Part shown: positions 45,760 through 53,001 of the stretch, one piece after another
How positions within the stretch are numbered: the stretch's first letter is position 1
How the letters are laid out: the number at the start of each line of letters is the position of its first letter
Assembly (NCBI GenBank): GCA_013373245.1
Contig: JABXID010000129.1
Location: forward strand, 1-53,001
Length of the DNA stretch: 53,001 bases
Direction of reading: 5' to 3'
Origin: Gammaproteobacteria bacterium
GTDB taxonomy: Bacteria; Pseudomonadota; Gammaproteobacteria; Enterobacterales; Alteromonadaceae
The notes under the pieces: model-generated
What the model saw: the letters and a program-made list of their open reading frames with translations, nothing else
What the model was told of the DNA's origin: nothing
The model's database searches: none
Translations under genes and position numbers: made by a program

Positions 45760-45789
45760 AAAACCGAAGCAACTTGCTTCGGTTTTTTT
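45760..45789 (+). terminator. Terminator after the NSS transporter
   Basis: AAACCGAAGC / GCTTCGGTTT stem with a five-base loop followed by a T run at 45783-45789. Confidence 0.92.
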
Positions 45790-45906
45790 GTACATGGATG
45801 GTAACCCATGGACGGATAGTGTAGGGTTTTGTACAAGGATGTACTTATGCCCCGGCAGATATCCGGAGTGCGCTGGAGATATTAGGAAAAAGTCGGTTTA
45901 ATTGAA
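45790..45906. repeat. Possible non-coding interspersed repeat fragment
   Basis: The stretch holds GGATGG and CCATGGACGG words and a GTACAAGGATGTAC imperfect palindrome. It is unlike the flanking coding DNA and has no open frame. Words of this kind are common in short intergenic repeats of Alteromonadales. Only one copy is in the window, so its repeat nature is an inference. Confidence 0.35.
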
Positions 45907-46308
45907 TTAAAATAGTACGTCAATAGAGTCGACGCTGGCAAATGCGTCTTGTTTTAAGGCGTTTACTCGTTCTTCTTCGGTTAATATGCCAGTAAATGGT
46001 GTGCTACGTCGCATTCGTCGCATTTTTTGCGAATCTTCGGTCATTGCTTCGATAAATGTAGTGGCATTCTCTCTGAGCTCTAAGATACTTTGCCAGGTAA
46101 TATAGTGTCCGTAACCCATGCTGCCGTTATCACGCTTTTCTTCTAACCTACTTTTTACTTGGTCAACAAGTATGGGATGTGCGATTAACTTCTCTGCTAT
46201 TGCTCGATGTATAACTATGATTTGACGATCAATATTTTCGTCTTTGATACCCGTTTTTTTTACCGCATAGGTACGTTTACGTTTTTGTTGTCGAAATAGG
46301 CTGCCCAT
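45907..46308 (-). CDS. Conserved-looking hypothetical protein
   Basis: The protein has 133 residues from the ATG at 46308; a TTG two codons upstream is also possible. It is soluble, basic at the N terminus (LFRQQKRKRTYAVKK) and mostly helical. The middle GYGHYITWQSILELRENA and the tail RRSTPFTGILTEEERVNAL look like constrained sequence. No signal peptide, membrane segment or known motif is visible. It stands alone between the NSS transporter and the divergent GH13 gene. Confidence 0.6.
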   Translation of the reverse strand: MGSLFRQQKRKRTYAVKKTGIKDENIDRQIIVIHRAIAEKLIAHPILVDQVKSRLEEKRDNGSMGYGHYITWQSILELRENATTFIEAMTEDSQKMRRMRRSTPFTGILTEEERVNALKQDAFASVDSIDVLF

Positions 46309-46471
46309 TAACAAAAGTCTCTTTTAGTTACCTAATCCATTAATTAAAAAATTCAGTATACCTCATTAAGTCCAGTTTTCAGGGTGCTAAAAATGACTAC
46401 CTATTCATTCGTTCACATAGGAAATTTTAGTTACACTGAGAGTAGTATCAAGGTCGATATTAAGGAATAAC

Positions 46472-48001
46472 ATGAGTCAATACGCAACTCACGATGAATT
46501 AGCACTGAGTGAAGTGATAGAGCAACGAAAAAAAGATTGGCGTGTTGGTGCCATAGTGTATCAAGTATTGGTTGACCGGTTTGCACCAAGTAAGAAGTTA
46601 CCCGAAAAGTCATATTTGTATCCTGCACCTAAACTACTTAAAGAGTGGACTGATGTACCAAAACACGGAAAGTATATTGAGTCTGAGCGCTTGTGGAGTC
46701 ATGAAATTGAGTTCTGGGGCGGTGACTTAACCTCACTGTCGCTACATATTGATTATATTAAGCAGCTTGGAGCTGATGTCGTTTACCTTAATCCTATTCA
46801 CTATGCTTATACCAACCATAAATACGATGCACTGGACTTTGATCGTATTTCGCCGGAGTTTGGTACTGAGCAAGATTTGGCTCAACTGCTTGAAGTCTGC
46901 CATCAGTCTGATTTAAAAGTCGTACTAGACGGTGTTTTTAATCATATGGGGCAAAATTCAGAAAAATTTCTCAGTGCTAAAAACGATAAACAAAGCCCTT
47001 ATAAAGACTGGTTTTATTTTTCTGAACATTACCCTAGTGGTCATAGAGCTTGGGATAATGCAGTAAATTTACCAGAGTTAAATTTAGAAAACTTAGCAGT
47101 TAGAAAGAGTATTTATCTTGATGAAGATTCAACCGTGCAACGTTTTTTAAGAATGGGAGTCGATGGTTGGCGACTCGATGTTGCTCATGATATCGGGTTC
47201 ACTTACTTAAACGAGCTAACAGACTGCGCTCATCAGTCACACAAAGACAGTTTAATCATTGGCGAAGTCTGGAGCTTTCCTGAGCAATGGCTGTCGTGTT
47301 TGGATGGCATAATGAATCTGACCATGCGTCATGTGATTTTACAAAGTTGCCAAAATAAAATATCCGCGAGAATGGCCAATTTACAAATTGAACAAATAGT
47401 TGCACATAGTGACTATGAGGGGTTATTGAAGTCTTGGTTACTGCTTGATAACCACGATACGCCGAGACTGGCTAATGAACTTGGGGATTTTCAACTGAAA
47501 AAATTAGCGCAAGTACTGCAGTTTTCATTGCCCGGATCTCCAAACTTATATTATGGCTCTGAACTGGGTATGACAGGAGGGGATGATCCAGAAATGCGTG
47601 CACCTATGCGCTGGGATTTAGTTTCTGACAATAATAAGCACTTAAAATGGCTTAAGAGTCTGATGCAAATTCGTAAAGAAAACTGCGGGTTATCGGTCGG
47701 TGAATTTAAAAGTATTCATTCTGATAACTTAATATGTTTTTTACGATACACGGAGAAAGTCGAAGACGCTTGTATTGTAGTGGTAAATCCTTCGGAACAT
47801 TCGGTTACTGAGCAACTAATGCTCCCATATTCAAAATTAATGAATATGGGGGCGTTTATCGAATTGATTGGCGATTATCCGCATCAAGCAAGGATATCGG
47901 CGTCGTTTTTAGGTGTTGATATGCCGGCCAAAACCGCCGCTATTTTTAAACCACAAACCAAAGCTCAATCGGGATATACAACGTATAAGCGAGTTTGGTA
48001 G
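46472..48001 (+). CDS. Cytoplasmic GH13 alpha-amylase-family enzyme
   Basis: This 509-residue enzyme has no signal peptide. The GH13 regions are in order: DGVFNHMG (153-160), GWRLDVAHD with nucleophile Asp236, IIGEVW with acid/base Glu265, and LLDNHDTPR with Asp329. An N-terminal extension of about 75 residues precedes the barrel. It probably hydrolyses or rearranges maltodextrins in the cytoplasm, near the cyclomaltodextrinase/maltogenic amylase subfamilies. No transporter or regulator for maltose lies nearby. Confidence 0.9.
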   Translation: MSQYATHDELALSEVIEQRKKDWRVGAIVYQVLVDRFAPSKKLPEKSYLYPAPKLLKEWTDVPKHGKYIESERLWSHEIEFWGGDLTSLSLHIDYIKQLGADVVYLNPIHYAYTNHKYDALDFDRISPEFGTEQDLAQLLEVCHQSDLKVVLDGVFNHMGQNSEKFLSAKNDKQSPYKDWFYFSEHYPSGHRAWDNAVNLPELNLENLAVRKSIYLDEDSTVQRFLRMGVDGWRLDVAHDIGFTYLNELTDCAHQSHKDSLIIGEVWSFPEQWLSCLDGIMNLTMRHVILQSCQNKISARMANLQIEQIVAHSDYEGLLKSWLLLDNHDTPRLANELGDFQLKKLAQVLQFSLPGSPNLYYGSELGMTGGDDPEMRAPMRWDLVSDNNKHLKWLKSLMQIRKENCGLSVGEFKSIHSDNLICFLRYTEKVEDACIVVVNPSEHSVTEQLMLPYSKLMNMGAFIELIGDYPHQARISASFLGVDMPAKTAAIFKPQTKAQSGYTTYKRVW

Positions 48002-48023
48002 TACTTAGTGTAAACGCTCTGGG

Positions 48024-48464
48024 TTAACGAGCGGCTGCTTGTATTGTTTTAACGATAGAAAATAGTCCATTGGTTCTCGATGGGCTTAAATTTTTACTGA
48101 GTTGCAGCTGCTGGAAGTAGCCTTCAATGTCAAATGATAAGATCTCTTCCCGTGTTTTATTATTATAAGCCGCCAATACAATAGCAATTAAGCCCTTAAC
48201 TATTTTAGCGTCAGAGCTAGCAGCTAGCTGTAAGTGGTTGTTATGCCATTGAAAGTGCAGCCAAACATTACTTTCACAGCCTTGTACTAATGCAGAATCA
48301 GATTTCATTTCCTGATTTAGGTTAGGTAACTTTTTACCTAACAACATTATCGTGCGATAACGGCTATCCCATGAAGATTGTTGCGCAAGTTGCACTAGGA
48401 TCTCTTTTGAACAAAGCTCAAGGGTTTGGGAAAAGTTACTAATTTGAGCTGTTAAATCTGTCAT
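48024..48464 (-). CDS. csdE: SufE/CsdE family sulfur acceptor
   Basis: This 146-residue protein has the sulfur-accepting Cys63 in VQGCESNVWL. It takes persulfide sulfur from the cysteine desulfurase encoded just upstream (9-base gap) and passes it on for Fe-S cluster or other sulfur chemistry. No sufBCD genes are present, which favours CsdE over SufE. Confidence 0.9.
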   Translation of the reverse strand: MTDLTAQISNFSQTLELCSKEILVQLAQQSSWDSRYRTIMLLGKKLPNLNQEMKSDSALVQGCESNVWLHFQWHNNHLQLAASSDAKIVKGLIAIVLAAYNNKTREEILSFDIEGYFQQLQLSKNLSPSRTNGLFSIVKTIQAAAR

Positions 48465-48473
48465 TCTCTATTC

Positions 48474-49670
48474 TTAATTGAGTAATTCAATGGCGCTTTT
48501 TAGGGCCGATATAAATCGGTCAACATCGGTTTTATCGTTGTAAATACCTAGAGATACACGGTGAGTACCATCTACTTTTAACGCCTGCATTAATGGCATG
48601 GCACAGTGATGCCCGGTTCGAATTGCAATATTTTGTTCAGATAATAATGCAGAAACGTCTGCTGTACTCTCTTCTAACACCTTAAAAGAGGCTACGCCAA
48701 TGTTTTTTTCTGTATTACCGAAAAGTTGAACTTCGTTAATTTTTTTTAATTCGTCTATCAAGTATTGAAATAATTGCGTCTTGTTTTTCAAAGCATATTG
48801 GAATATCGAACTTTCGATAAAATCAATGGCGGCACTTAAGCCAAAAATCGCTGAAATGTTTTGTGTGCCAGTTTCTAATAATGCAGGAATAGGGCGAAAC
48901 AATGTTTCCTCTATTGATACGCGTTCAATCATTTCGCCACCAAACTGATATGGCTGTATATTTTGCTTAACTTTGTTACTTATATATAAAACACCAAGTC
49001 CCATAGGACCATACATTTTATGTGCTGAAAACACATAAAAATCACAACCCAAATCCGAGACATTAACTGGTATATGAGCAATGGCTTGAGCGCCATCTAC
49101 TAGTGTTGTGGCACCGGTATCTCTCGCTAATGATAATAGATGATGAACTGGCTGAATATTACCAAGCGCGTTGGAGCAATGTTGAATCGCCACCAATTTA
49201 GGATTTGAACGTAATAACAGCTCATAATGTTCTAAGTCAGGCGAGCCATCAGGAAGTATGTTGACTGTCTTAAAATTGGCTTGTTTAGCTTTTGCCAACT
49301 GCTGCCACGGGACAAAGTTAGCGTGATGTTCTGAGCCTAATACGACGATATAATCCCCTGGATTGATATTGTGATCTCCCCAAGCTTTTGCTAGCAAATT
49401 GATGGCGTCTGTTGTTCCTTTGGTCCAAATAATATCTTGCGGCGATGGTGCGTGGATAAAATGCGCTACTTTATTTCGAATAGCTTCATATTTAGTAGTT
49501 ACCTCATTTGCCGTTGTATAGTTTCCACGATGAGCATTGGCATTTGAATGTGTGTAAAACTGCGTTATTGCCTCTATCACACTGTTCGGTTTTTGAGTGG
49601 TTGCCGCAGAGTCTAAATAAACAATATCTGGGTTATTGGAAAAAAATGGAAACTGCTGTTTGATACTCAT
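48474..49670 (-). CDS. csdA: Cysteine desulfurase, SufS/CsdA type
   Basis: From the ATG at 49670 the protein has 398 residues and begins MSIKQQFPFF, matching CsdA length. The open frame extends 19 codons further upstream without support. PLP lysine Lys218 is in FSAHKMYGP, and the sulfur-carrying Cys356 is in RTGHHCAMP on the short loop of group II desulfurases. It pairs with csdE. Confidence 0.93.
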   Translation of the reverse strand: MSIKQQFPFFSNNPDIVYLDSAATTQKPNSVIEAITQFYTHSNANAHRGNYTTANEVTTKYEAIRNKVAHFIHAPSPQDIIWTKGTTDAINLLAKAWGDHNINPGDYIVVLGSEHHANFVPWQQLAKAKQANFKTVNILPDGSPDLEHYELLLRSNPKLVAIQHCSNALGNIQPVHHLLSLARDTGATTLVDGAQAIAHIPVNVSDLGCDFYVFSAHKMYGPMGLGVLYISNKVKQNIQPYQFGGEMIERVSIEETLFRPIPALLETGTQNISAIFGLSAAIDFIESSIFQYALKNKTQLFQYLIDELKKINEVQLFGNTEKNIGVASFKVLEESTADVSALLSEQNIAIRTGHHCAMPLMQALKVDGTHRVSLGIYNDKTDVDRFISALKSAIELLN

Positions 49671-49761
49671 TACATCATGCCCTTTATGAAGTTTTGCTAT
49701 GATAATTGAAACTTTATAGTTCGACAATTTTAATAACTTGACTATAGGTCATTTATATCCA

Positions 49762-49774
49762 TGACCAATGGTCA
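49762..49774. promoter_or_regulatory. Perfect palindrome TGACCAATGGTCA upstream of csdA
   Basis: A 13-base perfect palindrome lies about 90 bases upstream of the csdA start, between it and the gltA terminator. It could be a regulator site. No matching copy was noticed elsewhere in the window. Confidence 0.3.
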
Positions 49775-49792
49775 ATTGATATTTCGAGACAT

Positions 49793-49820
49793 AAAAAAAA
49801 GCAGCTTTCGCTGCTTTTTT
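49793..49820 (-). terminator. Terminator after gltA
   Basis: AGCAGC / GCTGCT stem with a TTTC-type loop, with A8 on one side and T6 on the other. On the minus strand it lies just beyond the gltA stop at 49835. Confidence 0.9.
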
Positions 49821-49834
49821 GTGGCTTGCCAAAC

Positions 49835-51121
49835 TTATCGTTTGTCAGCTGCAACGTAATCTCGTTTCGCTGCACCTGTGTACAACTGACGAGGACGTCC
49901 AATTTTTTGACCTTCTTCACTAAGCATTTCGTCCCAGTGACTGATCCAGCCGATAGTACGAGACATAGCAAAGATAACAGTAAACATAGACGTTGGAATA
50001 CCAATAGCTTTTAAAATGATACCAGAGTAGAAATCTACATTCGGGTAAAGTTTTTTGGAAATGAAGTATTCGTCAGATAAGGCGATATCTTCTAACTTCA
50101 TTGCAACATCTAATAATGGATCTTCAATGTTCAACGCTTCTAATACGTCATGACATGTTTGACGCATAACCTTCGCACGAGGGTCGAAGTTTTTGTATAC
50201 ACGGTGACCAAAGCCCATTAAGCGGAATGGATCGTTTTTGTCTTTCGCTTTAGCAACAAACTCATCGATACGGTCAACAGAACCAATTTTTTCTAACATA
50301 GTTAGACATGCTTCGTTTGCTCCACCGTGCGCAGGACCCCAAAGTGATGCTATGCCAGCCGCAATACATGCGTAAGGGTTGGCACCAGAAGAACCTGCTA
50401 ATCTTACTGTCGAAGTTGATGCGTTTTGTTCGTGGTCTGCATGCAACATGAAGATCTTATCCATCGCATCAGCTAGCACTGGGTTGATTTTGTAATCTTC
50501 TGCAGGTACTGAGAACATCATATTCAAGAAGTTTTCTGAGTATGATAATTCGTTACGAGGGTAAACAAATGGTTGACCAACGCTGTATTTGTAAGCCATA
50601 GCAGCAATAGTTGGCAATTTAGCAACTAAGCGATACGCACTGCGTTTACGTTGTTTAGGGTCTGTAATATCTAAATCGCTGTGGTAGAAGCTAGACATAG
50701 CGCCAACAACGCCACATAACATCGCCATTGGGTGAGCATCAACACGAAAACCTTGGAAAAAGTTTGCAATTTTTTCGTGAACCATAGTGTGGTTAGTGAT
50801 GGTCTTTTTGAATTCTTCAAGCTCTTCTTCGTTTGGTAGTTCACCGTGAAGAAGTAAGAAACATAATTCTAGGTAGCTTGATTGCTCGGCTAATTGCTCG
50901 ATCGGATAACCTCGGTGTAATAACACACCTTTGCCACCGTCGATGAAAGTGATTTTAGACTGACATGATGCCGTTGCTAAAAAGCCTGGGTCGTATGTAA
51001 ATACACCCTGAGCGCCCAATGTTCTTACGTCGATTACATCGTTACCGGCAGTGCCAGACATGATTGGTAATTCAAACGCTTCTTGTCCTGTGACTTGAAC
51101 CGTGGCCTTTTTATCCGCCAT
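49835..51121 (-). CDS. gltA: Citrate synthase
   Basis: This 428-residue type II (gammaproteobacterial) citrate synthase has the catalytic-site segments [13 protein letters not shown] and [15 protein letters not shown]. The ATG at 51121 has GAGGAG seven bases upstream and gives [12 protein letters not shown]; the frame runs five codons further. It condenses acetyl-CoA with oxaloacetate. It is divergent from sdhC, the usual layout. Confidence 0.97.
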   Translation of the reverse strand: MADKKATVQVTGQEAFELPIMSGTAGNDVIDVRTLGAQGVFTYDPGFLATASCQSKITFIDGGKGVLLHRGYPIEQLAEQSSYLELCFLLLHGELPNEEELEEFKKTITNHTMVHEKIANFFQGFRVDAHPMAMLCGVVGAMSSFYHSDLDITDPKQRKRSAYRLVAKLPTIAAMAYKYSVGQPFVYPRNELSYSENFLNMMFSVPAEDYKINPVLADAMDKIFMLHADHEQNASTSTVRLAGSSGANPYACIAAGIASLWGPAHGGANEACLTMLEKIGSVDRIDEFVAKAKDKNDPFRLMGFGHRVYKNFDPRAKVMRQTCHDVLEALNIEDPLLDVAMKLEDIALSDEYFISKKLYPNVDFYSGIILKAIGIPTSMFTVIFAMSRTIGWISHWDEMLSEEGQKIGRPRQLYTGAAKRDYVAADKR

Positions 51122-51584
51122 GCATGTTCTCCTCAAATAATTGTTAGTTTTTTATAAATTCGTTCGATAATGAACTGAACGAATTGTAGTAGGTCGTTTC
51201 AAACCGGAACATTGTAACTATAAAATAGAGTAAAAAGTCAATTTTATTGCACGAATGTTTAATAATTATTCATAACTTTTTGATGTTAATTAGTTTTTTA
51301 ATTTAGGTTAGTTAAATTCCTTGAATTGGTAATACCAAAATTGGTTATTAGTTAACCGTATGAACAAGTTGTTGATAATTTAACAAAACAGCAATTGATA
51401 TATGGCGTATCGCTATATATACTCCTGTCACTGCGAAAACTCGCAGTAAGTTTTGCAATACCGATTCTTAGTATTAGCGAATTTTAATAATTATTGACAT
51501 TCAACTTTGGTCGTATTGCATCATTTAGGTGTGAATGTTTTATTCACACTCAATAATTATAAACAGCTCGGATAGGCATGTAAC
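51122..51584. promoter_or_regulatory. Divergent gltA-sdhC regulatory region
   Basis: These 463 bases contain no credible gene. They are A/T rich and include a stem ACTGCGA/TCGCAGT (51430-51447), an AATACCAA/TTGGTTATT imperfect palindrome near 51330 and several GTTA/TAAC words. Control by redox and carbon regulators is usual for this region in other gammaproteobacteria. I could not assign a site with confidence. Confidence 0.55.
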
Positions 51585-51959
51585 GTGAAAAAACAAAGAC
51601 CTGTAAATCTAGATCTGACAACAATCCAAATGCCAACGACGGCAAAAGCTTCAATCCTACATCGTATTACTGGCGTCGCTTTCTTCTTCGCTTTAGTGTT
51701 CGTTATCGTAGTATGGGCTATTTCTTTGCAATCTCCAGAAAGTTTTGCGTTCGCAAAGTCATTAATGAATGGGGTTATTGGTAAAGTTATCGTTATTGGT
51801 TCATTGGCAGCACTTTCTTACCACATTATCGGTGGCCTTCGTCACTTAATCATGGATATGGGGTACTGGGAAGAGTTAGAGTCGGGTAACCTAAGCGCCA
51901 AGATTGCGATCGCAATTTGGTTAGTAACTGTAGTATTAGCTGGAGTGTGGATATGGTAA
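51585..51959 (+). CDS. sdhC: Succinate dehydrogenase cytochrome b556 subunit
   Basis: This 124-residue membrane anchor has three helices and the typical SILHRITGVAFFFAL start. The haem-ligand histidine lies in LSYHIIGGLRHLIMDMG. It starts with GTG at 51585. Part of complex II. Confidence 0.95.
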   Translation: MKKQRPVNLDLTTIQMPTTAKASILHRITGVAFFFALVFVIVVWAISLQSPESFAFAKSLMNGVIGKVIVIGSLAALSYHIIGGLRHLIMDMGYWEELESGNLSAKIAIAIWLVTVVLAGVWIW

Positions 51960-52300
51960 TTAATCAAGCTTCATTGAAAAGAGACGGCGTTCAAGATTAC
52001 GTATCTCTTCGCGCTACTGCGTTATTCATGACAGCCTATGTTATTTTCATGTTAGGCTTTTTCTTGACAACCCCAGTTGTTACTTACGAAATATGGTCGG
52101 GCCTTTTTTCAAACATAGCGGTTAAGGTATTTACCTTTATCACGTTACTGTGTGTATGGGTCCACACTCGCATTGGTTTATGGCAAGTACTGACGGACTA
52201 CGTTAAGTGTCCGAAACTTCGCTCTGTACTAAGTTTCGTTCTCAATTTATTAGGCTTGGCTTACTTAGTTACCGGTCTATTTGTTTTGTGGGGTGTTTAA
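51953..52300 (+). CDS. sdhD: Succinate dehydrogenase membrane anchor subunit
   Basis: From the ATG at 51953 the protein has 115 residues (MVINQASLKRDGVQDYVSLR) with three membrane helices and the WVHTRIGLWQVLTDYVK loop of SdhD. The start overlaps the sdhC end by seven bases. A longer frame from 51917 lies within sdhC and is not supported. Confidence 0.94.
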   Translation: MVINQASLKRDGVQDYVSLRATALFMTAYVIFMLGFFLTTPVVTYEIWSGLFSNIAVKVFTFITLLCVWVHTRIGLWQVLTDYVKCPKLRSVLSFVLNLLGLAYLVTGLFVLWGV

Positions 52301-53001
52301 GTGAGTATCCAAGTTTTAGAATTTGATGCCGTAGTAATCGGCGCAGGTGGTGCGGGTATGCGCGCTGCTTTACAAATCTCAGAGTCAGGGCAGTCTTGTG
52401 CACTGATCTCTAAAGTATTCCCAACTCGCTCTCATACTGTATCTGCTCAAGGTGGTATTACAGTAGCATTAGGTAATGCACACGAAGATAATTGGGAATT
52501 TCACATGTATGATACGGTAAAAGGTTCTGATTATATCGGTGACCAAGACGCTATCGAATATATGTGTAAAACCGGTCCAGAAGCTATTTTAGAAATGGAA
52601 AATAAAGGTTTACCTTTTTCTCGTTTCGAAAATGGTAAAGTGTATCAACGTCCCTTTGGCGGCCAGTCGAAAAACTTCGGCGGCGAGCAAGCAGCTCGTA
52701 CAGCAGCAGCGGCTGACCGTACAGGCCACGCTTTATTACACCTTTTGTATCAACAAAACGTTAAAAACAAAACGACAGTATATTCAGAATGGTATGCGCT
52801 AGATATCGTTAAGAATCAAGATGGCGCGGTAATTGGTTGTACAGCAATCGATATCGAATCTGGTGAAGTGGTATTCTTCAAAGCACGCGCAACTGTTCTT
52901 GCAACTGGTGGTGCAGGCCGTATTTACGCTTCTACAACGAACGCGCATATTAACACTGGTGACGGTGTTGGCATGGCAGTACGTGCTGGCGTAGCATTAC
53001 A
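52301..53001 (+). CDS. sdhA: Succinate dehydrogenase flavoprotein subunit (partial, cut by window end)
   Basis: It opens with GTG at 52301, directly after the sdhD stop, and stays open to the window edge (233 codons of about 590). The FAD-binding [14 protein letters not shown] is at 11-24, and the histidine that bonds FAD covalently is His45 in [12 protein letters not shown]. It oxidises succinate to fumarate. Confidence 0.97.
   Translation, partial: MSIQVLEFDAVVIGAGGAGMRAALQISESGQSCALISKVFPTRSHTVSAQGGITVALGNAHEDNWEFHMYDTVKGSDYIGDQDAIEYMCKTGPEAILEMENKGLPFSRFENGKVYQRPFGGQSKNFGGEQAARTAAAADRTGHALLHLLYQQNVKNKTTVYSEWYALDIVKNQDGAVIGCTAIDIESGEVVFFKARATVLATGGAGRIYASTTNAHINTGDGVGMAVRAGVAL

Noticed and set aside
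1-53001. Defence system, CRISPR array, prophage or integron
   Set aside because: No repeat-spacer pattern, integrase, transposase, restriction or toxin-antitoxin pair was found. The accessory content is metabolic.

Overview
The window looks like a piece of chromosome from a marine gammaproteobacterium of the order Alteromonadales, most like the Colwelliaceae (Thalassotalea/Colwellia type). This rests on the low G+C, the orthologue order around rne, the fab genes and gltA/sdh, and the TonB-receptor/GPH-symporter style of sugar locus. It is an inference, since no 16S rRNA gene is present. I saw no tRNA, rRNA, CRISPR array, insertion sequence or prophage.

Positions 1-21675 are accessory and hold the most interesting material: a beta-glucan/cello-oligosaccharide utilisation locus. 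A minus-strand unit (GH1 beta-glucosidase, GPH symporter, LacI regulator) and a plus-strand unit (FHS sugar permease, lipoprotein GH3 exo-beta-glucanase) diverge from 4180-4396. A second minus-strand unit (TonB-dependent receptor, two flavin-dependent tryptophan-halogenase-like proteins, TPR methyltransferase) and a second plus-strand unit (GPH symporter, GH94 phosphorylase fused to gluconate kinase, secreted CBM9 protein) diverge from 16320-16612. Both divergent regions carry copies of the LacI-type palindrome TGTAAGCGCTTACA or close variants, so the four units probably form one regulon under the local LacI protein. The GH94-gluconokinase fusion predicts phosphorolysis of cellobionate (an oxidised cellulose fragment) to glucose-1-phosphate and gluconate, followed by phosphorylation of the gluconate in the same polypeptide.

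Positions 21861-23093 hold an iodotyrosine-deiodinase-like nitroreductase (notable 10 kb from two halogenase homologues) and a DUF3087 membrane protein. From 23186 to 38963 the window is conserved core: rne with a long leader, divergent rluC, a DMT transporter, yceF, then the yceD-rpmF-plsX-fabH-fabD-fabG-acpP-fabF-pabC-mltG-tmk-holB run for envelope lipid, ribosome and DNA precursor functions.

Positions 38990-42019 hold the yejM/yejL/yejK neighbourhood, with a shortened, motif-poor YejM homologue. Two unrecognised small membrane genes, an EAL phosphodiesterase, an LprI-like protein, YciI, an NSS-family sodium symporter, an unknown protein and a cytoplasmic GH13 enzyme follow. The window ends with csdE-csdA, gltA and the start of the divergent sdhCDA operon; sdhA is cut by the window edge.
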